From an uncultured Verrucomicrobia subdivision 3 bacterium (GTDB taxonomy: Bacteria; Verrucomicrobiota; Verrucomicrobiia; Limisphaerales; UBA8199): a DNA stretch of 33,482 bases. The position numbers and the translations under genes are program-made. Below are positions 8,760 through 16,563 of the stretch, one piece after another. Position 1 is the stretch's first letter, and each line of letters starts with the position of its first letter. The notes below the pieces were generated by a model. It ran no database searches. It had not been told where the DNA came from and saw only the letters and a list, made by a program, of their open reading frames with translations. The stretch spans positions 1 through 33,482 of the forward strand of contig CAIWMU010000030.1 in assembly GCA_903913865.1 (NCBI GenBank), written 5' to 3'.

Positions 8760-10928
8760 TCAGAATTCGAACTCCAACTCACAGGGCCGGGCCTGATGCG
8801 GGACCTTCACCCGCAGCAACTGTTGGTCCGCAGAATAAAGGTAGTCGCTGTGAGACTGGCCATCCAGACGGATGGATCTCGGCGGCTTCGGGCTGCGGAG
8901 CAGGAGGATGCCCTGCGTCCCACCGACCCCTTCAGTCACGACTCTAAGGCTGCCCTTTTTACCCGGAAATTCCAGGCTGCGACCCGCGCTGGCGAGGACC
9001 TTTGTGGCGGGTCCGCCGACAGCGTTGAGATCCAGTAGCAGATAGCGGGATCCGGGGGTGAGGGAAACGTGGCGCGTGAGACTCAGGGTTGAGTCGAACA
9101 GATTGATGAACTTTCCATCCAACTGCTTTGCGGTATCGGTTGTGGATTCATCCATCCCCGCCGCCACGATATAAGGTCCGCGACGCAGGATCAGGTAGTT
9201 GGTTTCCCGCCACTTGATGCCCATCCTGGCAGAAACAGTTTTCACGACATCGATCAAGGTGGTGTCCCCGGTTTTTGAACGGGCCAGTGCGATGGGGCTC
9301 TGGCGGATCCAGGCCACGCAGCCCTTGCCTGAGGGCACTATCTGACCCGATGCGAGTGCGCTGCTTTCCCCAACCCCGAGTTGTTGGAAGAGATGCTCAC
9401 GCGGGATGGATTTGGATGTGCCGGAATTGTTCCACCACTCCCGCACACGGTTGTAAGGGTCGGAATCGTCATCCACAAAGACCAGGGCACCGCCACGTTT
9501 GACCCACTGTGCGAGGGATGCGTGGACATCCGGGGAGAGCGGTTTCTGGCCCTGATAGGTCAGGAGCAGCACCCGCAAACCGTCCAGATATTTGGGGATC
9601 GTGAGATTTTCAAGCTGCAGCGGCATGACGGGGGATCCCCGCTTGAGCAGGGGCAGGGCCAGGCCGAAAAAATTTCCAAAGTGCGTATCGCCCGGCTCCG
9701 GATCGCCGCGCTGGAACATGAGGGACTCGCTGGCCAGCACGCCTATTCCAGCGGTGCCGCAGTCCCACTCAACCCGCTTCTGATCCATGTCATGCATGGC
9801 ATTCATCACGGTCTGGAGTTCTGTTGCATACGCGGGCGGGATGCCCTCCCGTTCGCTTCGCTTTGCCTGTTTAGGATATTTTCCGGCGAAGATCCGTTCC
9901 GGCCACGGGGCGACCTCGTAGCGGGAGACGTCGCTCTGGAACATGGATGCAGTGAGGGTGGATTCCCAATTGCGCTGGTAATCACCCCAGTCATGGTCCG
10001 GGTTGTCCTCGACCGGATCATTCAGATACCAGACACGGCGTCCCGTGGAGCGGACAAGGTTCTGCATCATGCCATATTCGAGGAAAGCGGACTCGAAGGT
10101 GCGCTCGGCCACGCGGCCCCGGTATTGGTTGGGGGTGCGGGCGGTTCCGGTCCAGACCTGGGCGATGTAGCCATCACAACCGTTGAGTCGTGCGAGGCTG
10201 GACTCCGGACTGACGATGCGCCACTGGGCGTAGTTTAGCAGGCTGTGGGTGGGAACGTAGCAGCGGACATGCTTGCCGGTCTTCTTATTGAAATCCTGGA
10301 TGTGATCAAACACCTGCTGCAAGGCGCGGCGATAGAGGAAGTATTTGAGCTTGGAGGCCCGCCACTGGGCATCCACGGAGGTGTGCGGCGCCAGCCAATC
10401 CTCGCCATAATAGGTCTTCCACTCCCGCTTGAAGCCCTCGGAATAGCCGCCCCGAACCCAGAATTCCGGCTCCTCAAGATGGATCGCTTCCGCACCGGCC
10501 TCCAGCGCGCGCTGCACGCCAACACTCAGGAACCTGCCGTAGTTGGTGCCCGGGCACATGTAGTAAACATCCCCGCCGTGGCTGATCTTTTTGCCATCCC
10601 GTTCTGTCTGGGCCTCATCCTCGTGATTGATCCCATCAAACCGGGCGTAGAGGTAATCCTGGTAATTCCCCCAGGCGACCCCTGTCATGACATGGATGCG
10701 GTAGCCGTGCTCACGCCATGATTCGATTCGCTTCGGGAGGCCGGGATCGATGCCATAAACAATGGCCACATCGGATCGCAGGTTGCTTGAGGGACTCCAT
10801 GGCTGGGAGGTTTGGAAGCAGGTTCGTTCCTCAGGCTGGCCGGGGTCCTGGGCGAACGGGGAGGACCCCGCCAGGATCGAAACAGGGAGCGCACCGAGCA
10901 GAATCGAGCAGCAGACGCGTTTTGACAT
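8760..10928 (-). CDS. Secreted glycoside-hydrolase-like protein, function unknown
   Basis: 722 aa with a signal peptide (about residues 1-26, ending SSPFAQ). Residues 50-400 read like a TIM-barrel hydrolase. Strand-like AIVYGID and RIHVMTGVAW segments are followed by EAIHLEEPEFW (acidic residues 152, 153, 155), the place where a barrel enzyme would carry its catalytic acid. Residues about 425-480 (DGLRVLLLTYQGQ, then QWVKRGGALVFVDDD) resemble the glutamine-amidotransferase-like fold found after the barrel in GH42-type proteins. I do not recognise a specific family, and substrate is unknown. The ATG at 10928 shares one base with the truA stop; an ATG at 10934 is an alternative. Tight junctions on both sides (truA, menG) indicate one transcription unit. 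Confidence 0.7.
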   Translation of the reverse strand: MSKRVCCSILLGALPVSILAGSSPFAQDPGQPEERTCFQTSQPWSPSSNLRSDVAIVYGIDPGLPKRIESWREHGYRIHVMTGVAWGNYQDYLYARFDGINHEDEAQTERDGKKISHGGDVYYMCPGTNYGRFLSVGVQRALEAGAEAIHLEEPEFWVRGGYSEGFKREWKTYYGEDWLAPHTSVDAQWRASKLKYFLYRRALQQVFDHIQDFNKKTGKHVRCYVPTHSLLNYAQWRIVSPESSLARLNGCDGYIAQVWTGTARTPNQYRGRVAERTFESAFLEYGMMQNLVRSTGRRVWYLNDPVEDNPDHDWGDYQRNWESTLTASMFQSDVSRYEVAPWPERIFAGKYPKQAKRSEREGIPPAYATELQTVMNAMHDMDQKRVEWDCGTAGIGVLASESLMFQRGDPEPGDTHFGNFFGLALPLLKRGSPVMPLQLENLTIPKYLDGLRVLLLTYQGQKPLSPDVHASLAQWVKRGGALVFVDDDSDPYNRVREWWNNSGTSKSIPREHLFQQLGVGESSALASGQIVPSGKGCVAWIRQSPIALARSKTGDTTLIDVVKTVSARMGIKWRETNYLILRRGPYIVAAGMDESTTDTAKQLDGKFINLFDSTLSLTRHVSLTPGSRYLLLDLNAVGGPATKVLASAGRSLEFPGKKGSLRVVTEGVGGTQGILLLRSPKPPRSIRLDGQSHSDYLYSADQQLLRVKVPHQARPCELEFEF

Positions 10929-11734
10929 CAGCATTGAATGGCAGAGTCGGCCCCCGGGTTCAAGTTAGATGCTCCTTTTTTTGGATATCGGACTTTCCAG
11001 AGCGCCAATCCGGCGGCCGGGGCGCTCATTCCGGCGCTACTGCGGATCTTGCTCTCCAGCATCCCGCGCACATCATCGGGTTGGAATTTGCCCTGGCCGA
11101 CCTGCACCAGGGTGCCGACGATGCCCCGGCACATTCTGTAGAGGAACCCGTCCCCTTCAATGATGAAGGTCAAAAGGGGCCCGGCGGCCTGAATTTTGCA
11201 CCGGGTCAGGGTGCGGACGGTGGTGGCCTTTGTGTAGCCGGGATTGGCAGAGAAGCATTGGAAATCGTGTTTTCCGGGGAGGTGGACGGCCGCCTGCCGC
11301 ATCGAGGCGAGGTTGAGTTTGCGTGGAACGTGCCATGCGGAGTGCCTGAGGAGCGGATTCATGGCACGGTGGTTCCAGACGAAATACCTGTATTGCTTGC
11401 CCACCGCATCGAACCGGGCGTGGAAGGAGGCGTGGGCGCGGGTGGCGGCCATGATCCGGATATCGGGCGGGATCCAGGCGTTGAGGGCGAGGGAAAGTTT
11501 CTGAGCGGACATGCTCCCCTCGGCCCGGGGAACTTCGAAATGGGCAACCATCCCAAGCGCGTGCACCCCGGTATCCGTGCGGCTGGAACTGTGGAGACGG
11601 GGCTTGCTGGGAAACAGGCGGGCGAGACCCTCCTCGACCTTCTCCTGCACGCCTGTGCCGATTTTCTGGATCTGCCATCCCTGATAGGCGGTGCCATCGT
11701 AGGCGATGGTGAGTTTGTATTTTAATGTATCCAC
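10928..11734 (-). CDS. truA: tRNA pseudouridine synthase A
   Basis: 268 aa from GTG 11734, close to the usual 270. It isomerises uridines 38-40 in the anticodon arm of tRNAs. The N-terminus KYKLTIAYDGTAYQGWQ, the catalytic loop SSSRTDTGVHALG (Asp54) and the GKQYRYFVWN and GDGFLYRMCRGIVGTLVQVG segments are diagnostic. An in-frame ATG at 11815 would add 27 mostly proline-rich residues of no family resemblance and reach towards the divergent gene, so GTG 11734 is preferred; it has no clear ribosome site. It is the first gene of the leftward group and overlaps the next start. Confidence 0.94.
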   Translation of the reverse strand: MDTLKYKLTIAYDGTAYQGWQIQKIGTGVQEKVEEGLARLFPSKPRLHSSSRTDTGVHALGMVAHFEVPRAEGSMSAQKLSLALNAWIPPDIRIMAATRAHASFHARFDAVGKQYRYFVWNHRAMNPLLRHSAWHVPRKLNLASMRQAAVHLPGKHDFQCFSANPGYTKATTVRTLTRCKIQAAGPLLTFIIEGDGFLYRMCRGIVGTLVQVGQGKFQPDDVRGMLESKIRSSAGMSAPAAGLALWKVRYPKKGASNLNPGADSAIQC

Positions 11735-11892
11735 TTCGCGTGGAGGATTGTGGGGTGGGAGTGTCCTGACGCAAAGCGGAAAAGTGGGGGGGCAGGGGGG
11801 TGCCAGAGGCTTCAAAAAACAAACGGAATGTTATTGACCCAACCGCGGGTTCTATGAGGGAATATAGGGTCCCCAAACGGGGTGGAAATCAG

Positions 11893-14800
11893 ATGCCGAA
11901 AACTTTGCCAAAGAATGGGAACGCCGCACGCGGAGTGCAGCGATCCAAGTATGATGCGCACCATACGGTCCTATCAAAGACCTATGGTGCTCTGGCTGAT
12001 TTGCGGCGTGAACTGGCTGACACAGGGAGCGCGGTGGCTGAGCGGACGGAGTTGCTGAACACCTTTGCGAGTTGCGCCGATTCTCAGCGGGCATGGCTGC
12101 TGCTGGAGGATTACTTCGAAAAGCTGGCTCTCTCCCGCAAGGATTTTCCAAGTGCGGACTGGTGGCCGCGGTTGCTCGGCGCGGAGGGAAAAGGCCGGCT
12201 GGAGGAGGTGGCGTTTCTATTCCTGAGGGCCAAGCGATCGCTCCCCACGGAGCTGGTCCGCCATGCCAATCTGGACAGGTTCCAGCAGGTGGAGCAGGCG
12301 GCCCAGGAGCAGCAGGTCATCCAGCACCTTGAGAATTGGATTTCCCCGCCGCGTCCGGCCCACCTTGAGGCGCCCCGGGCGTCGTTGCGGGTTTTTTGCA
12401 GGTTGGAGCCGGTCTTTGATGGATCGAGCCGCCATAATCTGGTGGTGCAGTTTCTTGTCACCCGCCCGCGCACAGGGGAGCGGATGAAGCACATTGCCGA
12501 GATGCTGGACCTCGTCACCCGTGCCGCGCATGAGCAGGAGCAGTTTCCGGCAGGGGATTGGGAGTTTGTGATGTGGTTGGCCGATCAGTTTACCGGCCCT
12601 CCCGAAGGAATGGACATACTCCGGCTCTCGCAGATGGATTTGCTCCAGTGGCTGGCCCGGTGGGGGGATACGGACCGGCTGGAACTGATGGATGAGGCGG
12701 GGGTCATTTCCGGGCCTCTCAGGTTCCGCGGGCAGGTCGCTGAATTGACCCCCTGTCTTGGGGATGTTGATGGGGAGCTTTCCTTTACTCACACGCTGGA
12801 TGTCTCCGGCGGGGGATCTGTTCCGCTCAAGGATGTGCGGTTCTTCGGGATGCGTCCGCCCATAGTTCTGGTGGGGAATGAGTGTTACCTGTTGCGCGAT
12901 GCCCCGCCGACCGAATTGATGGATCATTGGGGAACCCAGCCGGCGGTTCCTGTGCGCAAGCTCAGCCATCGGTTGTTGATGCACCTGCGAAAGCGCCCGT
13001 CAGGGCGCGGGGGCGACTGGGCACAGCTCTGCATCACCCACTCCGCAACGCCCCACTTCACTTTTGAGCTGATGGAGGACACTGTCCGCCTGCGTCTGCT
13101 GGCCCGGAGCGAGCGGGATCAGAGCATGTGGATCTGGAACGGCCATGAGTGGATGCCCGAGGGGGGAAGATTGGAGGGGGACAAACCTCAGATTCTCGAC
13201 GATCCCCGACTGGAGCCCATGACGCGGTGGCTCCGAAAGCTGGACTGGTTCACACCCGAGTCTGGATTGTGGGTTGGAGACGCCAACGAGATGTTTCTGG
13301 GGGCGCTTGCGGAAGCCTGGCCAGACCGGCCCAGGGAGGCTGAATATTTCGGGAATCCCGGCTTCCAGCGGTTGTTTCTCTCCCCGCGCCGTCTCCGGCC
13401 CAAGATCATCGTCAAAGGCAGTGGGATTGACTGGCTCTCCGTTTCGGCGGAATGGGAGCAGGAGGGGCTCAAGCTTACCGTTGCGGATCTGGACCGCCTG
13501 CAGAGTGCCACCGGCAAATTCGTCAAGCTGCCGGATGCCGGATGGGTGGAGTTGGATGCCAATGCGGTTCAGGCCGCCCATGAAACCATGGCGGAACTGG
13601 GTGTGGATGGACTCAGTCCCACAGGCCAGAAAATTGGCCTGGAACAGATCGCACACCTGAGCGAGGAGGGATTGCAGAGGTTTGTGGATTCCCCCCAGGC
13701 CCAGGCGTTGCGGGAGCGGCTCAAGGATTTCAAGGGCATTTCCGGGACCGATCTTCCGGAGGGCATCCAGGCTGAGTTAAGGCCCTACCAGAAAAGCGGT
13801 TTCGATTTTCTATGCCATCTCACCCGGGTCAAACTCGGGGGGATTCTTGCGGATGACATGGGGCTGGGGAAGACGTTGCAGACTCTGGGATGGTTGGCCT
13901 GGCTCAAGGCGTGGCATTCGAAGAATCCAAAGCCGTGCCTGGTCATCTGCCCGGCATCGGTTCTTCATAATTGGCGGCGTGAGGCATCCCGTTTCACCCC
14001 TTCCATGAGGGTTCTTGTCCTTGAGAGCGGCGCAGCCCGGCACAACCTGCGCAAACAGATCCCCCAGCACGACATCATTGTGACGAACTACGCCATCCTG
14101 CGGCGTGACCTTGGGGAGTTGCAGAAATTCGGGTTCCGTGCGGTGATTTTGGATGAGGCCCAGTTCATCAAGAACCCCGGCGCTCAGGTGACCCAGTCCG
14201 TGAAGCAGCTCAAATCCGAGCACCGGCTGGCACTTACCGGGACGCCTCTAGAGAACCGGTTGCTCGATTTGTGGAGCATTGTTGATTTCATCCAACCGGG
14301 ATATCTGGGCACGCAGGAGCAGTTCATTGAGATTTATGAGCCGCACGGTGAGAATGCGGAATCGGCCCAGTCAATCGCGCGCAAGCGCCTCTCTGCCAAG
14401 TTGCGTCCCCTCATGCTGCGCCGGCTCAAGCGGCACGTGGCGAAGGATTTGCCGGATCGTATCGAGCAGCGACGGGACTGCCAGCTCGGCGAGGAACAGC
14501 GGAAGCTTTATCTGGCGGAGTTGCGCCGCAGCCGGGAGCAGGTGATGAAGACCGTTGCGGAAAAAGGTATCAACAAGAGCAAAATGCATGTGCTCGCTGC
14601 GTTGACCCGCCTACGCCAGATCTGCTGCCATCCCAGACTGGTCGGGAGCGACACCCAATCCGGAAAAACAGAGACCCTCTTCGAACTGCTCGAAACCCTG
14701 GTTGCTGAAGGTCAGAAGGTATTGGTGTTCAGCCAGTTCGTCCAAATGCTGGAGTTGCTCCAGCAGGAGTGCCAGATCCGTCAGATCAAGACCCACATCC

Positions 14801-15168
14801 TAACGGGGCAGACCAAGGATCGGCAGGAGGTGGTGAACCAGTTCCAAAACGATACCAGTCCCGCAGTTTTTCTCCTCAGCCTCAGGGCTGCGGGCACGGG
14901 GCTCAATCTGACGACTGCCAGCTATGTGATACTCTATGATCCATGGTGGAATCCAGCGGTCGAGGCGCAGGCAATTGACCGCTCGCACCGGATCGGCCAG
15001 ACGCAGACGGTGAATGCCTACCGGCTCATCTCCCCCGGAACGGTTGAGGAAAAGATCTGGGAATTGCAGCAGAGCAAGGCGCAGGCAATCTCCGATGTGC
15101 TCGGTGAGGAGGGCTTTGCCCGGAGCCTCTCAAAGGCGGATTTGGAATACCTCTTCTCCGAAGAGTGA
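11893..15168 (+). CDS. SNF2-family DNA-dependent ATPase (helicase superfamily 2)
   Basis: 1091 aa. The C-terminal half is a complete SNF2 motor: LRPYQKSGFDFL, Walker A DMGLGKTLQT (Lys660), Walker B ILDEAQ (Asp754-Gln757), LTGTPLENRL, SLRAAGTGLNL, and motif VI in QAIDRSHRIGQ. Such bacterial proteins are dsDNA translocases of the RapA/HepA-like class that remodel protein-DNA complexes. The first 640 residues match no domain I can name and probably form the SNF2-associated region that sets specificity. An ATG at 11800 is in frame, but ATG 11893 has GGTGGA six bases upstream and is preferred. It diverges from truA. No methylase or nuclease neighbour suggests a defence role. Confidence 0.92.
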   Translation: MPKTLPKNGNAARGVQRSKYDAHHTVLSKTYGALADLRRELADTGSAVAERTELLNTFASCADSQRAWLLLEDYFEKLALSRKDFPSADWWPRLLGAEGKGRLEEVAFLFLRAKRSLPTELVRHANLDRFQQVEQAAQEQQVIQHLENWISPPRPAHLEAPRASLRVFCRLEPVFDGSSRHNLVVQFLVTRPRTGERMKHIAEMLDLVTRAAHEQEQFPAGDWEFVMWLADQFTGPPEGMDILRLSQMDLLQWLARWGDTDRLELMDEAGVISGPLRFRGQVAELTPCLGDVDGELSFTHTLDVSGGGSVPLKDVRFFGMRPPIVLVGNECYLLRDAPPTELMDHWGTQPAVPVRKLSHRLLMHLRKRPSGRGGDWAQLCITHSATPHFTFELMEDTVRLRLLARSERDQSMWIWNGHEWMPEGGRLEGDKPQILDDPRLEPMTRWLRKLDWFTPESGLWVGDANEMFLGALAEAWPDRPREAEYFGNPGFQRLFLSPRRLRPKIIVKGSGIDWLSVSAEWEQEGLKLTVADLDRLQSATGKFVKLPDAGWVELDANAVQAAHETMAELGVDGLSPTGQKIGLEQIAHLSEEGLQRFVDSPQAQALRERLKDFKGISGTDLPEGIQAELRPYQKSGFDFLCHLTRVKLGGILADDMGLGKTLQTLGWLAWLKAWHSKNPKPCLVICPASVLHNWRREASRFTPSMRVLVLESGAARHNLRKQIPQHDIIVTNYAILRRDLGELQKFGFRAVILDEAQFIKNPGAQVTQSVKQLKSEHRLALTGTPLENRLLDLWSIVDFIQPGYLGTQEQFIEIYEPHGENAESAQSIARKRLSAKLRPLMLRRLKRHVAKDLPDRIEQRRDCQLGEEQRKLYLAELRRSREQVMKTVAEKGINKSKMHVLAALTRLRQICCHPRLVGSDTQSGKTETLFELLETLVAEGQKVLVFSQFVQMLELLQQECQIRQIKTHILTGQTKDRQEVVNQFQNDTSPAVFLLSLRAAGTGLNLTTASYVILYDPWWNPAVEAQAIDRSHRIGQTQTVNAYRLISPGTVEEKIWELQQSKAQAISDVLGEEGFARSLSKADLEYLFSEE

Positions 15169-15478
15169 GATCCCGGCCGGGCTCAGCGGTGACGTTGCGC
15201 CTTGTCGAAGTCCGGTTGGAGCGGGATAGAGCTGGAGCCATCCTTTCGAGGCGGCGTGGGCCCGGGCCCTCCAACGGCACATCCTCAAAGTCCGTTTTTT
15301 TGTTGAACTGTAATAAAACGGGACACTTTTCCGTCCCGGTCCTTCCCACAGGTTTGATGCTACTCATCAGAGGTTCCCCTGTATTCGTGGAGGATTCAGG
15401 CTGTTCTTCATCTTCGCGGTGTGAGTCGTTGCTTGAGGGACTCTCTGGCATGGCGGGTGCTCATTCGATTCTGGATTT
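15169..15478. other. 310-bp intergenic region with small hairpins
   Basis: No credible gene. It contains a 12-base palindrome GGGCCCGGGCCC at 15258-15269 and a CGGGAC/GTCCCG hairpin at 15319-15338 with no T-run after it. An open frame across 15165-15482 has no recognisable protein features and was not called. Any promoter for the pseudopilin genes would lie here, but no convincing -35/-10 pair was found. Confidence 0.5.
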
Positions 15479-15934
15479 ATGACTATCTTGGCCATTCACA
15501 GGCGGAACCAGCGGGCTTTCACGCTCGTGGAGGTGGTCATTTCATTGGCCCTCGCTGTGTTGGTTTACGGGGGTATTCTCAAGGGCTACGTCATCATCAC
15601 CGACCAGGCTGAGTGGAGTTGCTATTCCCTGGCGGCGCAATCCCTGGCCATGCAGGGGGTGGAGCAGAGCCGCAGCGCGAAGTGGGATCCCCAATCCTGG
15701 CCCCCCACTGATGAACTGGGAACCACCAACTACCGTACGGTGGAGCAGTTGGATGTGCCCATATCAGGCAACCCGGTTTTTGCGACCAACTACATCAGCG
15801 TTTCGATGGTGAATACGAATCCCCCCCTCCGGATGCTCCGCACGGATTGTATCTGGTACCTCCCCTCCCGGGGGGTCAAGACTCGGGGGCCATTCACCAA
15901 TACGGTGGTCACCCTTCGTTGCTCAGACCAATGA
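15479..15934 (+). CDS. Minor pseudopilin with type IV prepilin leader
   Basis: 151 aa. It has a short basic leader and a prepilin-peptidase site A13|F14 in RAFTLVEVVISLALAV, with the conserved Glu at position +5 (Glu18) and a hydrophobic helix to about residue 34. The rest is a small globular domain that resembles PilV/GspI minor pseudopilins only in general form. Minor pseudopilins cap or prime type IV pili and type II secretion pseudopili. The downstream pseudopilin overlaps it by 4 bases (ATGA), showing translational coupling. No pilus or secretion ATPase is nearby, so the machine it serves must be encoded elsewhere. Confidence 0.8.
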   Translation: MTILAIHRRNQRAFTLVEVVISLALAVLVYGGILKGYVIITDQAEWSCYSLAAQSLAMQGVEQSRSAKWDPQSWPPTDELGTTNYRTVEQLDVPISGNPVFATNYISVSMVNTNPPLRMLRTDCIWYLPSRGVKTRGPFTNTVVTLRCSDQ

Positions 15935-16539
15935 AATTCTACAACCCAGGATTCAGGCCCTCCTCCCGGGCGCTGCGCGCATTCACCCTCACCGAGGTTC
16001 TGACCAGCATGACCTTGTTTGGTCTGGTCGTTATTTGTGTGATCAGTTCCCATCTCATGGGCCTGAAGATGTTCAACATCGCCGCCACCAAACTCAGTGC
16101 AAGCAACGGTGCCCGCTCTGCCTTGAACCGCCTTCGTGATGATATCCGTCTGGGCAAACTGCTTGATGTCGGGGTGCGCACGGGCACCAATTTTGACAGC
16201 CTCAAGACCACTGGAGTGCAGAGGGGAAACGCCCTGAAAATATGCGCCACAACGGACACAAACAAATTCATTCTCTACTATCTGGACGAATCGAAGGGCA
16301 AGCTCATGCGTTCTGTGAGCAACCAAACCCAGGTGATATCCACGTATATAACCAACAAGATCATCTTTTCCGCTGAAGATTATCTGGGCAACGTGCTCAC
16401 GAACGACCTGAACTGCCATGTCATCAAGATGGTTCTCGAGTTCTACCAGTGGGAATTTCCAACCGCCTCCGCCGGGTCAGGGGGGTATTACGACTACTAC
16501 CGCCTCCAGACCCGGATCAGCCGCCGGAGCATTGAGTAG
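15931..16539 (+). CDS. PulJ/PilW-like minor pseudopilin
   Basis: 202 aa from ATG 15931, which overlaps the preceding stop codon (ATGA). The prepilin site is A17|F18 in RAFTLTEVLTSMTLFGLVV with Glu22 at +5, followed by a transmembrane helix to about residue 38. Next comes an amphipathic segment (LSASNGARSALNRLRDDI) typical of PulJ/PilW proteins. An open frame extends to 15847, but it would place 28 unrelated residues before a normal prepilin leader. It is encoded 24 bases before the PilX-like gene, in the same transcription unit. Confidence 0.82.
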   Translation: MKFYNPGFRPSSRALRAFTLTEVLTSMTLFGLVVICVISSHLMGLKMFNIAATKLSASNGARSALNRLRDDIRLGKLLDVGVRTGTNFDSLKTTGVQRGNALKICATTDTNKFILYYLDESKGKLMRSVSNQTQVISTYITNKIIFSAEDYLGNVLTNDLNCHVIKMVLEFYQWEFPTASAGSGGYYDYYRLQTRISRRSIE

Positions 16540-16563
16540 GCCCCACCACATTCACCCCCTGCC

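Noticed and set aside
8199-9038. 279-aa open frame on the plus strand
   Set aside because: Antisense across menG and the GH-like gene; composition reflects the codon pattern of the opposite strand.
10718-11725. 335-aa open frame on the plus strand
   Set aside because: Antisense to truA and the 5' end of the GH-like gene, with no recognisable protein features.
11834-11875. TTGACC ... TATAGG as a promoter for the SNF2 gene
   Set aside because: The spacing is about 23 bases instead of 16-18, so it is not a credible sigma-70 promoter.
11893-15168. SNF2 ATPase as part of a DISARM-like or other defence island
   Set aside because: Neighbours are truA and pseudopilin genes. There is no methyltransferase, nuclease, phage or mobile gene around it.
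15165-15482. 105-aa open frame in the gap before the pseudopilins
   Set aside because: Starts inside the SNF2 stop region, has no ribosome site, domain or leader, and runs into the pseudopilin start in another frame.
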